Assembly (NCBI GenBank): GCA_036346355.1
Contig: CM070580.1
Span: 26,517,374-26,581,373, forward strand
DNA: 64,000 nucleotides
Direction of reading: 5' to 3'
Source of the DNA: Rhipidocladum racemiflorum
Lineage: Eukaryota; Streptophyta; Magnoliopsida; Poales; Poaceae
The notes beneath the pieces were generated by a model. It was given only the letters and a program-made list of their open reading frames with translations. It was not told the origin of the DNA and did no database searches. Position 1 is the first letter of the stretch. Each line of letters begins with the position of its first letter. The position numbers were made by a program, and so were the translations under genes. Shown here one piece after another: positions 35,291-47,046 of the stretch.

Positions 35291-38134
35291 ATCGATGTAC
35301 ACGTGATTAACACGACGACGCACAAAAGGCGTACAAAATGAGAGAAGATAGATGATGCATTTAGAACCATTGTGTTGCATGACATAGAAAAAAAGTAAAC
35401 ATACATGGCGCATGCAGTTCGATTCGTTACCTATGTTAGCCTTCGTTCTTGTACGGTACAAATGGCAACACAGACGAAAGATGAATGGACGGGTTGATGA
35501 GCCTACCCTATTAGCCCAGTTCTTCATTGTATGCCCTACTGTTCTACATAACTGGCACTTTCGTGGAGTTGGCATGTTTCCTCACTGACTTGCGTCCAAG
35601 TTGTTGCGGATTCACCGTGATTACCACCATCCACGGCCACTCCTCTTCAAAGTGTCATTTTGGCACCAAGTCATTTGGCACCACCACTCCTCTCTGTAAT
35701 GCATGTTCAAGCCGTAGGAGTTGAACTCCGAAGTCCATGTCCGGAATAGATTGTTAGCGTTGAAGTACTCAGAGATGTAGGGTGCGGATGACTAACGGAG
35801 AACCACACACACCACATATACATGGGAGCATGGATTGTGCAATAGTTCTGGCGTGTTACATGTGCCTGTCGCGACATCATGTATTGTGTGCACTTGTTTA
35901 CGATAGCCCCTGTAATGGCCATCAAGGAACTTCTCCCGTAGACGAACTTCAAAATTTCGCCTAACTACATCTATGGTGCGGGCAACGTGCGAGTGAGCAT
36001 TCTCTATTTTCTTCTTCATTTATGCATGCACACATTCGGAGAACTACTTCTCCTCATCCAAGTGCCTGCTTACATTCATTCCCCTATTGACAAAGTACCC
36101 AATGGTTCTGTTCCAAGTCTCATCCATGATGGCACTGATTGGGAGGGACTAAATACCCTTCAGAATACTATTGTAAATCTCCGACATGTTAGTAGTCATT
36201 ATGCTATACCTTACGCCATACCTATCATGGAGTAGGGACCACTTCTCCAGCTCTGGAGCATGCAACTATACCCATTGTGAGAAGTTGTTGACCTGGCCCT
36301 TCTCGGACTCCATCGTATGCTTCGAGGTCTCCTCATCCAGTACTCTCTATATTGCTTTGAACTTCTATATCTGATTTTGCATGCACAACCTCTTAAACGT
36401 CTTCATGACTTCCTTACTGCGGAACCTCCTATGCAAGTTCACGGCAAGATGCCTCATGCATCAGTGATTGAAAACGTCATTCTATTGGTATGATGGTTGT
36501 GTCCCTCCTTGCATGGTGCTGATGGCGGACATTAACCCAGCATGCCTGTCTGTGATAAGGCATACGTTTGGGTGCTCTTGGACAATAGCTTGCTTGATAT
36601 TGACTAGGAACCACAACTAGCTCTCCGTGTTACCACTTTTCACGATTGCATAAGCCACCGGGAGTAGCTGGTCGTTCGCGTCCACTACGATCGCCATCAA
36701 TATGGTGCCCTTGTACTTGCCGAACATGAAAGTACCATCCATGGTCAGCGTAGGCCAACAGTACTTGAAGCCTTGGATGGCTGGTCCGAATGCCCAGAAC
36801 ACATGATCTAGGATGAAATAGTTCGGACCCATCATGGGATGCGGTCTATCCAATTTTGTTGATGTACGTCTCAAGATCGGCTTGAGCAATCTGGTGAAGC
36901 ATCTATGGAACAAGGTTGTACGCCTCTTCGTGCATACTGTACATCATCTCTACCACTTTCTTCTTCGCTCGCCACACCTTGATGTAGCTAACAGGATATC
37001 CCACAATGTTAACCATGTTAGCCATTAGTAGCTTCCATGAAACGATCATGTCCGCTGTGACCAAGTGAGAATCAGGCTGGCCACGTATGACGACGTGATA
37101 TTTCTATTCTTTTGCAGTGGCTCAACAAGCACACAAATGTGATCTGTCAGGACAATTATCTTGAAGCCCGAGGTCGTGCCCTTGAATTTCTAGACATGGA
37201 TCTTGCTAGGACATTCTGGATCCACACACTTCACAACGCATGTATTCTGGTTGGACCTATACACCCGGTACGTGCGGCTTATGTTCACCGCATATCTTGC
37301 AATTGCATGTTGGGTGACACTCTTTGTAGGGAAGCGTTGCCCTACCAATAGAATGTCCTGACCGAAGGCCCAATCAGTGCCGGCTTCATCTGACAACACG
37401 AGTGAAGCCATCACCAGACCATCGAGGCACGAAGGCATGTACTCCACATCAGTGGACACAATGCCACCGACGGGAGCTGCATCGTCATCTCCGCTGCTTT
37501 CAGTGTCGACGTCGTCATCATTATTAGATATTGCTTCATACACCTGGGTTTCCAGGTGCTCGTGGCAGTCAATGTTGGTGGACCACCGCCGCCCAACATC
37601 TTCGTTCGACTGAAATTTATCCCCAATAGTGTCCTCACGGATGCCCCAAGAGGATGCTTCGACGGCGATGCCACCTCCCCCAGAAGGACTTAAGGTTTCT
37701 CCTCTATCTAGGAAGCGCACATATACCATCGGCCGACGGTGTATCATCGCTTGAGGGTTCATCACAATTTGCATGTAGTCCCCCCTCATTGCACTTCTTG
37801 CAATCTTGCGCAACTCCCACAAATAGTCGATCAAACCTCTGATAACTCTGGCATGTACGACCTCGATTACAGGCTTTTTTTGGGTGGTCTCCCCATCGAG
37901 CGGGCTCCTCACGCACCTACGGAGCTCGACCAGACCCATCTCCGTCAGACCGAGAGCCCAGATCACCTTCCGTTCGCAGTTCGAAAGGTCCACCCCATAT
38001 GGACCCTCTCGAACAACGCCGTCACTATAAAACATGAACAAATCTTGAATATCTGACATATAGTACCTACCATAACAAATGATGCACACAATAAATACTA
38101 ACGTAGAGATCATCACATCCCTAATCAACACCAA
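35228..38134 (-). pseudogene. MuDR-like (MULE) transposase remnant
   Basis: On the minus strand from 38134: a long acidic N-terminal region (SNNDDDVDTESSGDDDAA), then a MuDR DNA-binding-type domain (VGQRFPTKSVTQHAIARYAV ... CVDPECPSKIHV, about 37190-37320). The MULE transposase core follows at 36617-36913 (WAFGPAIQGFKYCWPTLTMD, FGKYKG), then a C-terminal segment at 36185-36240 (HDRYGVRYSIMTTNMSEIYN). A SWIM-like zinc finger is at about 35792-35960 (LLHNPCSH) and a zinc knuckle at about 35510-35575 (KCQLCRTVGHTMKNW), whose last ligand is Trp instead of Cys. The parts lie in different frames separated by stops. It would have moved a Mutator-like element; I could not find its terminal inverted repeats. 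Confidence 0.82.
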
Positions 38135-39885
38135 TTATTACTATTATTTACGCATTCTATCGTCAATTTGTGTACTACTCTTTGCGGTGTTGTTGTCATT
38201 TAATGTATAAATACCGTCATTTCATGTACTACTAATAGTATTAATATTGTACTAATCACATAAATATTCTCGTAATATTATCCTAATATTATTAAAGTTA
38301 TGCATAAAATTGTAGTATTACTATCATTTTACGTACTATTAAATCTGTCATATCATACTGGTACTACACTAATATTAAAATATTTATACTAATATTTCAC
38401 TAACATTATGCCATTATTTATGTCATATACTGTTATTTCATGTACTGCTAATTATACTAACATTGTTATCACATGTTCTAATACTGCTATTTTATATACT
38501 ACTAATTGCACTAAAATCACACTAAGTGCACATCATTATTTACACCTTCTATCCTTATTGAATGAATTACTCATTATACTAACATAATCATTTCACATAC
38601 TACTACTTGCACTATCATCACACCAATTATACCCTATTTTATACGTCTTGTATCGTCGTTTTACGTACTACTTATTACACTATTACTATCATTTTATGTA
38701 TTGCTCATTCTACCACTATCGTGGTTTTTTCTACTGATAGTTATACTAATATTCTACAAATTATACTAATATTACAATAATATTGTACTAATATTTCTGA
38801 ACATTACAAACTAATCTTCCTGAAGCTCTACTAAAGATCACACCAACCCGACCAACGTGTACTAAAGAGTACATACGAAATACAGAAACCAAATCAATTC
38901 CTCGAAAAAATTAAGATAGCTCCAAATAAATTCCTACAAAATATGAACATCTGAAAAATTCCTCCAGAAGTACGATTCCACATTTCTTTTTTCACCCCTT
39001 TTTTCCTCTATTTTCTCCCGTCTCATCTCTTCTGGCTCGCGGTTCTTGCAGAGCGCTCATAAACTACGAACTCTCGTGCTCTTCCTTTGATTTGTTTCTC
39101 TTTCCGAACTTCTGATGTTTGTAGACGATGAGTCTCGTAATTTATAGCGTCTTTCGGAGAACATTTACGAGATAATCAACCGTTTGTTGGTGCTTTTGAC
39201 ATGCGGACACGACGTAACGAAATTAGCACCGGACAAACATTCAACTAGGATCGGCATCCAACGCACGCCGCGGACGAGTGAAACGGCCCTCCTGTACCCG
39301 GACCGGCTGCAGCGCGCGCCACGAACGCGACACCCACCTCTGCCATCGAGCCCACCACCATGTAGCCACGCCGTACAGCGCCCTAGGGGTGCTGCTCTTG
39401 CTCCTCTCACGCGGAGCCCATCGTCGCATCGTTGCAGAGGCGCTGCAGCCATTGGGAGACGTGGGACCGGGCGACCGGCAGTTGCAGCTCCTGGAGGCAC
39501 GGTTTCACCGTCTGCAGTGCCTCCTTTGCGCGAAGAGGACTGTTTTTATACTTCCTAATTAACCAAAGCCATTCTCGTAATATAAAATTGTAACGGGCTA
39601 ATACACTAAAAATTCCGCGTTATCCCGGCTGTATGCAGTGATGTATGTACTAAATACTGTGCTACTTTCTTTGATTGATTTGTAGACGTGCACCTCTCGT
39701 TAGGAGAGGCATGTTTACACCGACACTATCGGTACGGGTTAGCAGCTGAACTAACTGGTCGTTTGAACGGATCACATCAAAAAGTACCACTGCTCTCGCC
39801 TAAATTTCCAACAGCCGGCACGCATTATGCCATATACTGCTTGGAAGTTTTTTATTTTATTACATTTGACGTACACTTACACACG
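38135..39885. other. AT-rich and unassigned region upstream of the MULE remnant
   Basis: 38150-38820 is a degenerate low-complexity array of TACTACTAATT/TTATACTAATATT units. 39000-39560 is more GC-rich, with open frames on both strands that show no recognisable domain. 39560-39885 is plain non-coding sequence. It may include the 5' side of the MULE, but no border was found. Confidence 0.45.
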
Positions 39886-40065
39886 CACACATTCACAGAC
39901 ACATACATATAAAAATATCTCTAACACACGTCTAATCTAAAACAGATGTCGAAACCTTACAAAGTGTGGACACACTTTCACACATTCACAGACACATACA
40001 TATAGAAATATCTCTAACACACGTCTAATCTAAAGCAGATGTCAGAACATGTTTTAACCACTGAA
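39886..40065. repeat. 93-bp tandem duplication
   Basis: CACACATTCACAGACACATA starts at 39886 and again at 39979; the following text (ATATCTCTAACACACGTCTA) matches with a few substitutions. Two copies. Confidence 0.85.
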
Positions 40066-40184
40066 TACACCTACGTGTATGTAATTTTATTTGAGTCATC
40101 AACTCTGACAAAAAAAATGAGCTATCAGCATTCGAACCGGGCTTCAAACGATGATACTAGCGTCGCTCCAATATCACTTGCCAG

Positions 40185-40567
40185 TAGGGTTGACCTTATC
40201 GTTTCGACAATTTTCGGATGAACAGTAAAATTCGATAATTGCAAAAATCGAACCGAAAATCGGTCAAAAATCGAAAAAAATCGGACAAATTCAAAAATCA
40301 TGGAAAATCGACGGTTATCGGTGGAAAATCGACACCCATGTTGATTTTTTTTGTGCGGTCGGCTTTTGTAGCGATTTTTGACGAAAATCGACCAATTTCC
40401 ACCGATTTTCGACCGGTTTTTGGCACGTAAATTTTTTTTCGAATTTTCGAATTTTTTTTAATTTTTTTTGAACCGGATCGATTTATCGACCGGTTTTTGA
40501 TATCGAACCCCAGCGATACGGGCGAAAATCGCAAAAATCGCGCGAAATCGACGATTTTGTGAACCTG
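40185..40567. mobile_element. hAT-like MITE with palindromic interior
   Basis: The left end TAGGGTTGACCTTATCG pairs imperfectly with the right end (reverse complement CAGGTTCACAAAATCG). A perfect 8-bp duplication CTTGCCAG flanks it (40177-40184, 40568-40575). The 383-bp interior alternates AAAATCGA and TCGATTTT motifs in opposite orientation, so one strand could fold into a long hairpin. No coding sequence. Confidence 0.78.
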
Positions 40568-40575
40568 CTTGCCAG

Positions 40576-41061
40576 GCGAGCAAGGCTCGCTCCTCCACTG
40601 CTTGGAAATTTTATTGCCAATGTAAAGAAAGTGGCATTGGTTTTATATCGAGACATGCTAGGAAAACGAAACGTCGTTACGCCCACCGCTCTCAATAAAA
40701 TCTGCGACAGAATGAAATCGTCCGGCCGGACAGCTAAGGTGCATGAACTGTTTCCACCCCGCGACGGCGGTCGCCCACACCGCACGGATCATATATCGCC
40801 AGGCGATCGATCGTCGGTGCATGCTGCCTTTTCCAACCAGTGATGGTTACTTCCCAGGACTATCTAGCAATACGACGATCGAGCAGGAGCTGTGTGCGTC
40901 GTGTTGGAACATCTCACATGGCAATATGGCATATCATCAGGTCGTTCTTGACGCAACAGCTTACCCATCAGATCAGGACTTACTCGGCTCGATTGGCACA
41001 TATGTATGTTGCTACCCGCCGGCTGCCGGCAGAGATGATCCTTCGCGACTGCTTTGTTGAT
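40576..41061. other. non-coding interval
   Basis: Open frames here are short and lack recognisable domains. I see no element borders or promoter signals. Confidence 0.45.
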
Positions 41062-41454
41062 TTTGTACTGATCAGTATTAATCTCACGAGGCGGCGATGA
41101 ATATCTAGCTAGTTACAGCTGGTAGTGCTCTAGTTGTTTCGTCCGAGTAGTCACTGGAAATTATGGTGGTTTTGTATTTAATTATCAGTATATATCGTCG
41201 CGAGGTGGCGATAAAAATCTAGCTAGTTATAGCTGGCAGTGCTCTCTAGTCGTTTCGCCATGGTAGTCAGTAGTCACTAGATACTACGGTGGTTTTGTAC
41301 TGATCAGTATCGCCGCCAGGCGGCGATGAATATTTAGCGAGTTATTAATGCCCTCCTGTTAAGCGCCAATCGCGAGCGAGTCCTTTCTTAATTATTCAAA
41401 ATAGCGAACAAGTCCAAAATTATAACAAATAGGTCCTCGCGCTTTACGTTCGGG

Positions 41455-42170
41455 TCCTTTCTCCGTTTTGTCCCAAAAAAATGTTTTTGGGGTCCGTTTT
41501 TTCTCCAGAGCATGCGAAAAATATTTTCGGTAGCCGTTTTTCCACAAAAAAAATGTAGAACCGTTTCTTTTCTCCGTTTTGGCCGAAAAAAATGTTTTCG
41601 TGATCGGTTTTTCCGTTTTGTCCCGAAAAAATATTTTCGTGGTCCGTTTTTTCTCCAGAGCATGCGAAAAATATTTTCGTTAGCCGTTTTTCCAAAAAAA
41701 AATGTAGAACCGTTTCTTTTCTCCGTTTTTGCCGAAAAAAATGTTTTCGTGATCGGTTTTCCCTCTGTGGCATGGGGGAAATGTTTTCGATAGCTATTTC
41801 CCTCCAAAAAAAATTGGGAGACTGTTTCCTTTATCCGTTTTGCCCGAAAAAAATATTTTTCGTCATCCGATTTTTCTCCGGAGCATGAGAAAAATGTTTT
41901 CGTTGGCCGTTTTTTCAAAACAAAAATATGGAAAACCGTTCCCTTTCTCCGTTTTGCTCCGAAAAAATGTTTTCGTGATCCGTTTTTCCTCCGGAGCATG
42001 GGGAAGCTGTTTTCGGTGGCTATTTCCCCACAAAAAATATGGAAAGCCGTTTTCTTTCTTCGTTTTGCCTGAAAAAATTATTTCCGTGAACCGTGTTTTC
42101 TCCGGAACATGGAAAAAAGGTTTTCGTTGGCCGTTTCCCAACAAAAAAAACGTAAATTCATTTTTCGCCC
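41455..42170. repeat. ~112-bp tandem array inside the first insertion
   Basis: The motif CTCCGGAGCATG (with variants) recurs at about 41503, 41653, 41764, 41876, 41990 and 42100, alternating with CCGTTTTGCCCGAAAAAA-type text. It keeps a 203-codon frame open on the minus strand, but the frame only follows the repeat. The insertion is bounded by ATTAATGCCCT near 41345 and ATTAGGTGCCCT near 42252, with imperfectly inverted ends. Confidence 0.8.
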
Positions 42171-42370
42171 GTCGTTTTTTCGTTTTTTCCCGCTTTTCAT
42201 CATTTTTTTTATCAAATTTCGCACGGCGCGGCGTAGCGCGCGAATCTTCCTAGTAGGTATTAGGTGCCCTAGTCGTTTCGCCACGGTAGTCGCTGGGGAT
42301 TACAGTGGTTTTGTACCTATCAGTATCGTCGCGAGGTGGCGATGAATATCTAGGTGGTTACAGCTGGTAG

Positions 42371-43164
42371 TAGGGGTGGAACGGATCGGATATAGATCGA
42401 AAACCACTCATATTGTATCTGATCTATATAATTTTATCGGATAGTGTTAGATACGGATTCGGACATAGATAGTGCCGGATACGGATATGGATAATATTCG
42501 AACGAATACGGATAAAATAAGTTTGGATAATCATCGGAACGGATATTTTTCGAATAATACGCGTAAACACTAAATACAAACGGAGTGATGGGCTACAACA
42601 AATATTGTCGATAGGAAACCAACATAAATTGTATAGGACATTGAGAGGTCAAGACAGTTAAAACCATACAGTTTATAGTAATACACTGAGTCACATCTCA
42701 TAATTGCACTTGTACTATTGTACATCATCCATAGAAGTTGCACACCATTCATAGAAGTATACAAAAGTAACAAAGCACATGCATGGCACTAAGCATCAGT
42801 CAGCCTATTAGGGGCCATGGACATTAGCCGCCGCCACGACCTGGAGTTGGAGTCTTGGAGATGTGGATTGGATAGGTAGGGGCCGGACAGGAAATGAGGG
42901 AACTAAAGTGGCGGCTAGCCAGCTAGGAACCTAGGGTTCCACTTCAACTCAAGTCTAGATGGGCCGGCCGGTGATATATGGGCTAAGCCAGGCTAAGCTA
43001 AAGAAGCGGGAATTCGGATATTATCCGAGATTTCCGTATCTGTTTCCAGGACACTTTATCCGTATCTGATCCATATCTGAACAAAATATTCGGATATCCA
43101 AAAAATTATCCGAATCACTATCCGAGGCGCTTCGATCGGTCGGAAATTATCCGTATCACCCCTA
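42371..43164. mobile_element. hAT-type non-autonomous element, copy 2
   Basis: The ends are TAGGGGTGGAACGG and (reverse complement) TAGGGGTGATACGG. A perfect 8-bp duplication GCTGGTAG flanks it (42363-42370, 43165-43172); the target is the AGCTGGTAG part of the 115-bp array unit. The 794-bp body has GGATA/TATCC subterminal motifs and no transposase. Confidence 0.9.
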
Positions 43165-43269
43165 GCTGGTAGTGCTCTCGAGTCATTCGCCACAGTGGTC
43201 GCTGGAAATTACAGTGGTTTAATTTGTATTGATCAGTATCGTCGCGAGGTGGTGATGAATATCTAGCTA

Positions 43270-44904
43270 CTCCTCGAGTCACATAAATAGTTATGGTTTT
43301 GAGCATATGTATCTTTAAACTTTTAAAACTTTAATTATTAATATTTTTAAATATTTAAATTAGATATGATGTAGATTTATATCGAAAAGTACTTTTATAG
43401 TATTGTAATTTTATCGGATTTTACCAATATATTGCAATAAAAATTAGTGATCAAAATTGTGTTTTAGAGACATTGTCGATGTCCAAAACTGTTAGGGAAC
43501 AGGTAGGATACTCTAGCATAAATTCAAAAATTTTCTAGCATAAATTCAAAAATTTTCTAGCATAAATTCAAAAATTTTCTATTGTGTAACCAATGAATTA
43601 TTGCAAGTTATAGATCACATAATTACCACTAGACGCGCAGACCCCTAGTTGAAGTAGAATCGATGTAGCGCGGTGATGCAGATGTAGTCATACTAGCTTC
43701 GTGCCTCCTCCAACGCCTCCTTATAACCGTCACAGGTTGTGGATCATCCTAGTTTTGAGCCTCGCACCAACGCCTCCAAGGTATCCACACGTACAAGGTA
43801 GAAACTCCACGCTCCAGAGTGCTAGCACCGACTGCGTGGTTCTAGGCGAAGGAGGGGTAGCGACTAGGGTTTCAGGAATTCTGAATTCCTACTGTGTCTC
43901 TTAATCCTAAAGCCACCACCCCCCTCCCTTTAAATAGACGCCCCATAATGGGCTCTACATTAGAGGCCCATTAGAAACATAAAACTAACCAGAATTCATA
44001 TCACCATCCGAACTAAGTTCCAACCTTTTAAGCATACAGCCCTATAGGTTCACGTATACTTGGATATGGCTCGAGTACTCTTACTCGACCATTAATTGGT
44101 AGCAGTCCCTAGCAAAACATGCCGACTCCCGAGTATATGTAAAGATCACATCGGACGAACGTAAACAATGTTTAGTTATATGCATTTCTCTTTGCCCATG
44201 ATATCAATCAAACTCAATGCGAGTACATGCCATCCTTGTTTAATTAGCTCGGCTACTCTTTAACTGCAAGTAGCATAGCAATGCATTTTCGAAATCCGAC
44301 CACTTGAGAGGTCTAGAGATATCTCTCCCGTTGAATGGAGAGGCAAATCTCATATTGATCAACTATGCTTCGCAACATACTTCATAATAAATCTGAAAGC
44401 CATATTTATAACTACCCAGTTACGGAGTAGCGTTTGGCAACCCCTAAGTAAGTCATTATACATTTTGAGTACATATGTCGACCTCAAATCTAAGGATATA
44501 GTATACACATTGTATATGAGATCAACTGATGACAAGAAGATTACAACGTTCTCGCAGCGTCTCAAGGTGGGTCGATCCAACTCCATGTTCTCTAACATGT
44601 GTTCATATTATTGGTTTGATATTTTCATATCTATGACCCGTGAAACATGGTCATCAACCAATACATATGCTATTCTATTCATATGTGTCCTCATATGTTT
44701 ATCGATTAGGGTTCACTGTAGAATAATCATCACGAAGTCATATATAGAGTTTCACAAATAAGTCACATACTTGTTAATAAATAATAATGACAATATTCAA
44801 GGAACAAGATAATTAATCATGAGCGTAAAAAAGTATAATTATCTCTATAATTGTCTTTGGGACATATCCCCAACAAAAATAATAACTATTTGTGACTGAA
44901 GGGG
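43270..44904. mobile_element. Stowaway-like MITE split by a solo LTR
   Basis: The left end CTCCTCGAGTCACATAAATA pairs with the right end (reverse complement CCCCTTCAGTCACAAATAGT), flanked by TA on both sides (43268-43269, 44905-44906). The MITE text is homologous to the Stowaway at 55891-56146 and resumes after the inserted LTR at 43491-44875. Confidence 0.82.
43491..44875. mobile_element. solo LTR, probably Ty1/copia
   Basis: The 1385-bp sequence starts TGTTAGGGAACAGG and ends ATATCCCCAACA. Flanks are AAAAC (43486-43490) and AAAAT (44876-44880), a 5-bp duplication with one transition. No internal retrotransposon sequence accompanies it. A 22-bp unit TCTAGCATAAATTCAAAAAT(TT) is triplicated at about 43513-43580. 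The terminal style resembles Angela/SIRE-type copia LTRs; the lineage is not certain. Confidence 0.78.
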
Positions 44905-44960
44905 TACTTACTGCCACTAGGGTTCTCTAGTCATTTCGTCACAGTAATCGTGATACTGTA

Positions 44961-45224
44961 CTATCATCTGGCTTGATACGGAAGTTGAGAATGAGTCGTG
45001 CTGGAAGTAGCTGAGAACGAAGGAAATGGGAGCAACATGTGTTGGTCGTGTTTGCGCAGCTCTTATGGGGACAAGCAAGTACTGAGTGGTGCCTTGGTGG
45101 TCTCCGGGAAGACTAATTGTTGTTGATTCTCGTGAATAATACAGATCTTTTTTATGTCAATTATAGCTGGAAGCTTCTAAACGCGAACGCCCAAGGATGT
45201 GCAGTGTAGTAACCAACTACGAAG
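44961..45224. other. non-coding interval after the 115-bp array
   Basis: Shows no recognisable gene or element. Confidence 0.4.
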
Positions 45225-45712
45225 ATAAGCGCACGAAAAACAAATTTGCGTTTTTTTTAAAGAAAAAATGGACTGTGATGTATTTTCTAATTTTTGTAGG
45301 GTCTTTCGGAGCGTTTTTTTGGAACAAATTTTTTTTGGGGAAAAAGTCTCGAGATAGAGCTGTACACAAATTTCTGTTGACGAAAATATTTTTTTCGGGA
45401 AAAACGGAGAAAGTACCATGTTCCAGAAATTATTAGAGATGCGAACCTTCTTTTGTCAAAAGTCTACAGATAGAGTTGTACATAAATTTATATTGACGAA
45501 AATATTTTTTTCGAAAAAAACGGAGAAAGGATCATGTTCTGAAAATTATTAGAGAGTCGTTCACATATTTTTGTTGACGAAAATATTTTTTTCGGGAAAA
45601 ACAGAGAAATGACCTAGATGTAAGAGACAGGGACCTATTTGTTACATTTTTGGACCTGATCGCTGTCCCGAAAAATTAGAAAAGGACTCGTTCGCGATTT
45701 ATATTTAGCGGT
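45225..45712. repeat. diverged tandem repeat in inverted orientation to 41372-42170
   Basis: TTGACGAAAATATTTTTTTC recurs near 45376, 45492 and 45573 with AAAACGGAGAAAG text between. The end segment 45622-45705 is, on the reverse strand, a close match to 41372-41436 (TCGCGAACGAGTCCTTT versus TCGCGAGCGAGTCCTTT, then AACAAATAGGTCC in both). The two blocks face each other. Confidence 0.7.
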
Positions 45713-47038
45713 GGATTTTCCCGTAAAGTAACGAACCAGGGACCTAAATGCGATTTCGAAACGTTATTCTTACCCTCAAAAAAACCGCGAAAGATCTTTT
45801 TGTAACTGATAAGAACTTATCCATAATTTGAAGAAAAGGGATGGACTTTTTCGCAAATCGGCAGGGGTAGCGTGGATGGGCTGAGGGCTCTGGGAGTCTA
45901 GGAGGTGTAGTATTACTTGTACGTGTAAAATCGCGAGTGTGGTTGTGTCAAAAAAAATTTACACGTGCTTCCGAATTTCAGGTAAAATTCTGCAGTGAAG
46001 CGTTTCTTGTATTGAGATCTGACAACGTCCAAAGCTAATCTTTATGTATGTGGAAGTACTACTTCATGTCATATTTTTGTGAGAACCCATTTTGAGTTCT
46101 ACGATTGGCTTTGGGTGCAATTAGTGGAGGGGTAAGGTTGGGCGGCCCACTAAACCTTCGCCGGAGATAAAGGGAAGTGGTGGTTCCTACCGCCTGCCAA
46201 ATCATATACACTGGTATAGACAATAGCTGTCTATAATACACTTCTATATTATTTATAGACAGATTTAAAGATAATTCATACAATGAGTTGCATATAGTCG
46301 TCTGTAATAACCTCTCATTCAACTAATTAATAGACTGTCTATACAATAGTACAAAGTCTAAAGCCGTCTATAAAACCATCTATTAAATAGCAGACAACAC
46401 TTTTCTCTCTCCTTCTCTCTTCCACATCATTTGAAATCCCATGTGGCATTAGCTTACAAACAGCTAACATGTATTATTGTACATGCTCTTATGTGTGTGT
46501 ATTATATATATGACTTTTTTTTCAGGTATGTATATATATATATACATATATCTATATGTCAGTTAATTGATGAAATCGATGATCCCTCACGTTCGAAACG
46601 GTAACTTGCCGCAAGACAAACTACAATCGACAATTCTTCACCTTGCTCACTTTGATTTGGACCGGCGATATTTTTCCGATGGAAACAGCACACGTCCCAC
46701 AGGATTGTTGTATCTCCATCATGCGAAGCTTTTGTTTAACGGGGCCCTTTGTACATTTTTCTTCTTCTTTTCATGTTTGGTTCTGTCCAAACGACATTAT
46801 ATTTATAGTTCTTTTCTTTACACAGAAATAATAACAGGTGATACGTATTATCTACTGTGCTTCTGTATCACAGCTCGTCAAAACCGCAGTAGCATGGTGC
46901 ATTGTGACAAGTAGGACGAGCCCATCGCGATAGAAAACCTGACGCGCTTCTCGGGCTTGGCAAGAGGTCAGACTCACCACGGCAGAAAACGTGTCATGCA
47001 CCCTGAGCTTAGCAACAAACCAGCTACGGTTCCACACC
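45713..47038. other. non-coding interval
   Basis: 46195-46400 carries repeated TATAGAC/GTCTATA motifs in both orientations, possibly an old MITE with unclear ends. A TA-rich microsatellite lies near 46530-46558. The open frame at 46567-46914 has no recognisable domain. Confidence 0.4.
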
Positions 47039-47046
47039 GTAGCAGG

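Larger units (their letters stand above)
41062..44960. repeat. ~115-bp tandem array broken up by insertions
   Basis: The unit core GATCAGTATCGTCGCGAGG ... GGCGATGAATATCTAGCTAG occurs at 41070, 41183 and 41302, then again at about 42317 and 43231, and a unit tail resumes at 44905. Intervening sequence is foreign: 41346-42256, hAT copy 2 (42371-43164) and a Stowaway-like MITE with a solo LTR (43270-44904). Unit text continues correctly across the last two insertions. Confidence 0.82.

Noticed and set aside
39165..39562. Overlapping frames of about 90-125 codons on both strands near 39.2-39.5 kb
   Set aside because: GC-rich sequence with no recognisable domain, promoter or splice sites.
33357..39885. 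Complete MULE with terminal inverted repeats
   Set aside because: I could not find matching inverted ends or a 9-bp duplication around the transposase remnant by eye.
41388..41999. 203-codon minus-strand frame of RKHFF-type repeats
   Set aside because: It follows a ~112-bp DNA tandem repeat; the residues are only the repeat translated.
41346..42256. Helitron ending in a GC-rich hairpin and CTAG near 42215-42250
   Set aside because: A 5-bp hairpin precedes CTAGT, but no TC 5' end at an AT insertion site is seen; imperfect inverted ends and ~11-bp flanks fit a TIR element as well.
46195..46400. MITE built of TATAGAC/GTCTATA motifs
   Set aside because: Motifs occur in both orientations but no terminal pair or target duplication could be fixed.
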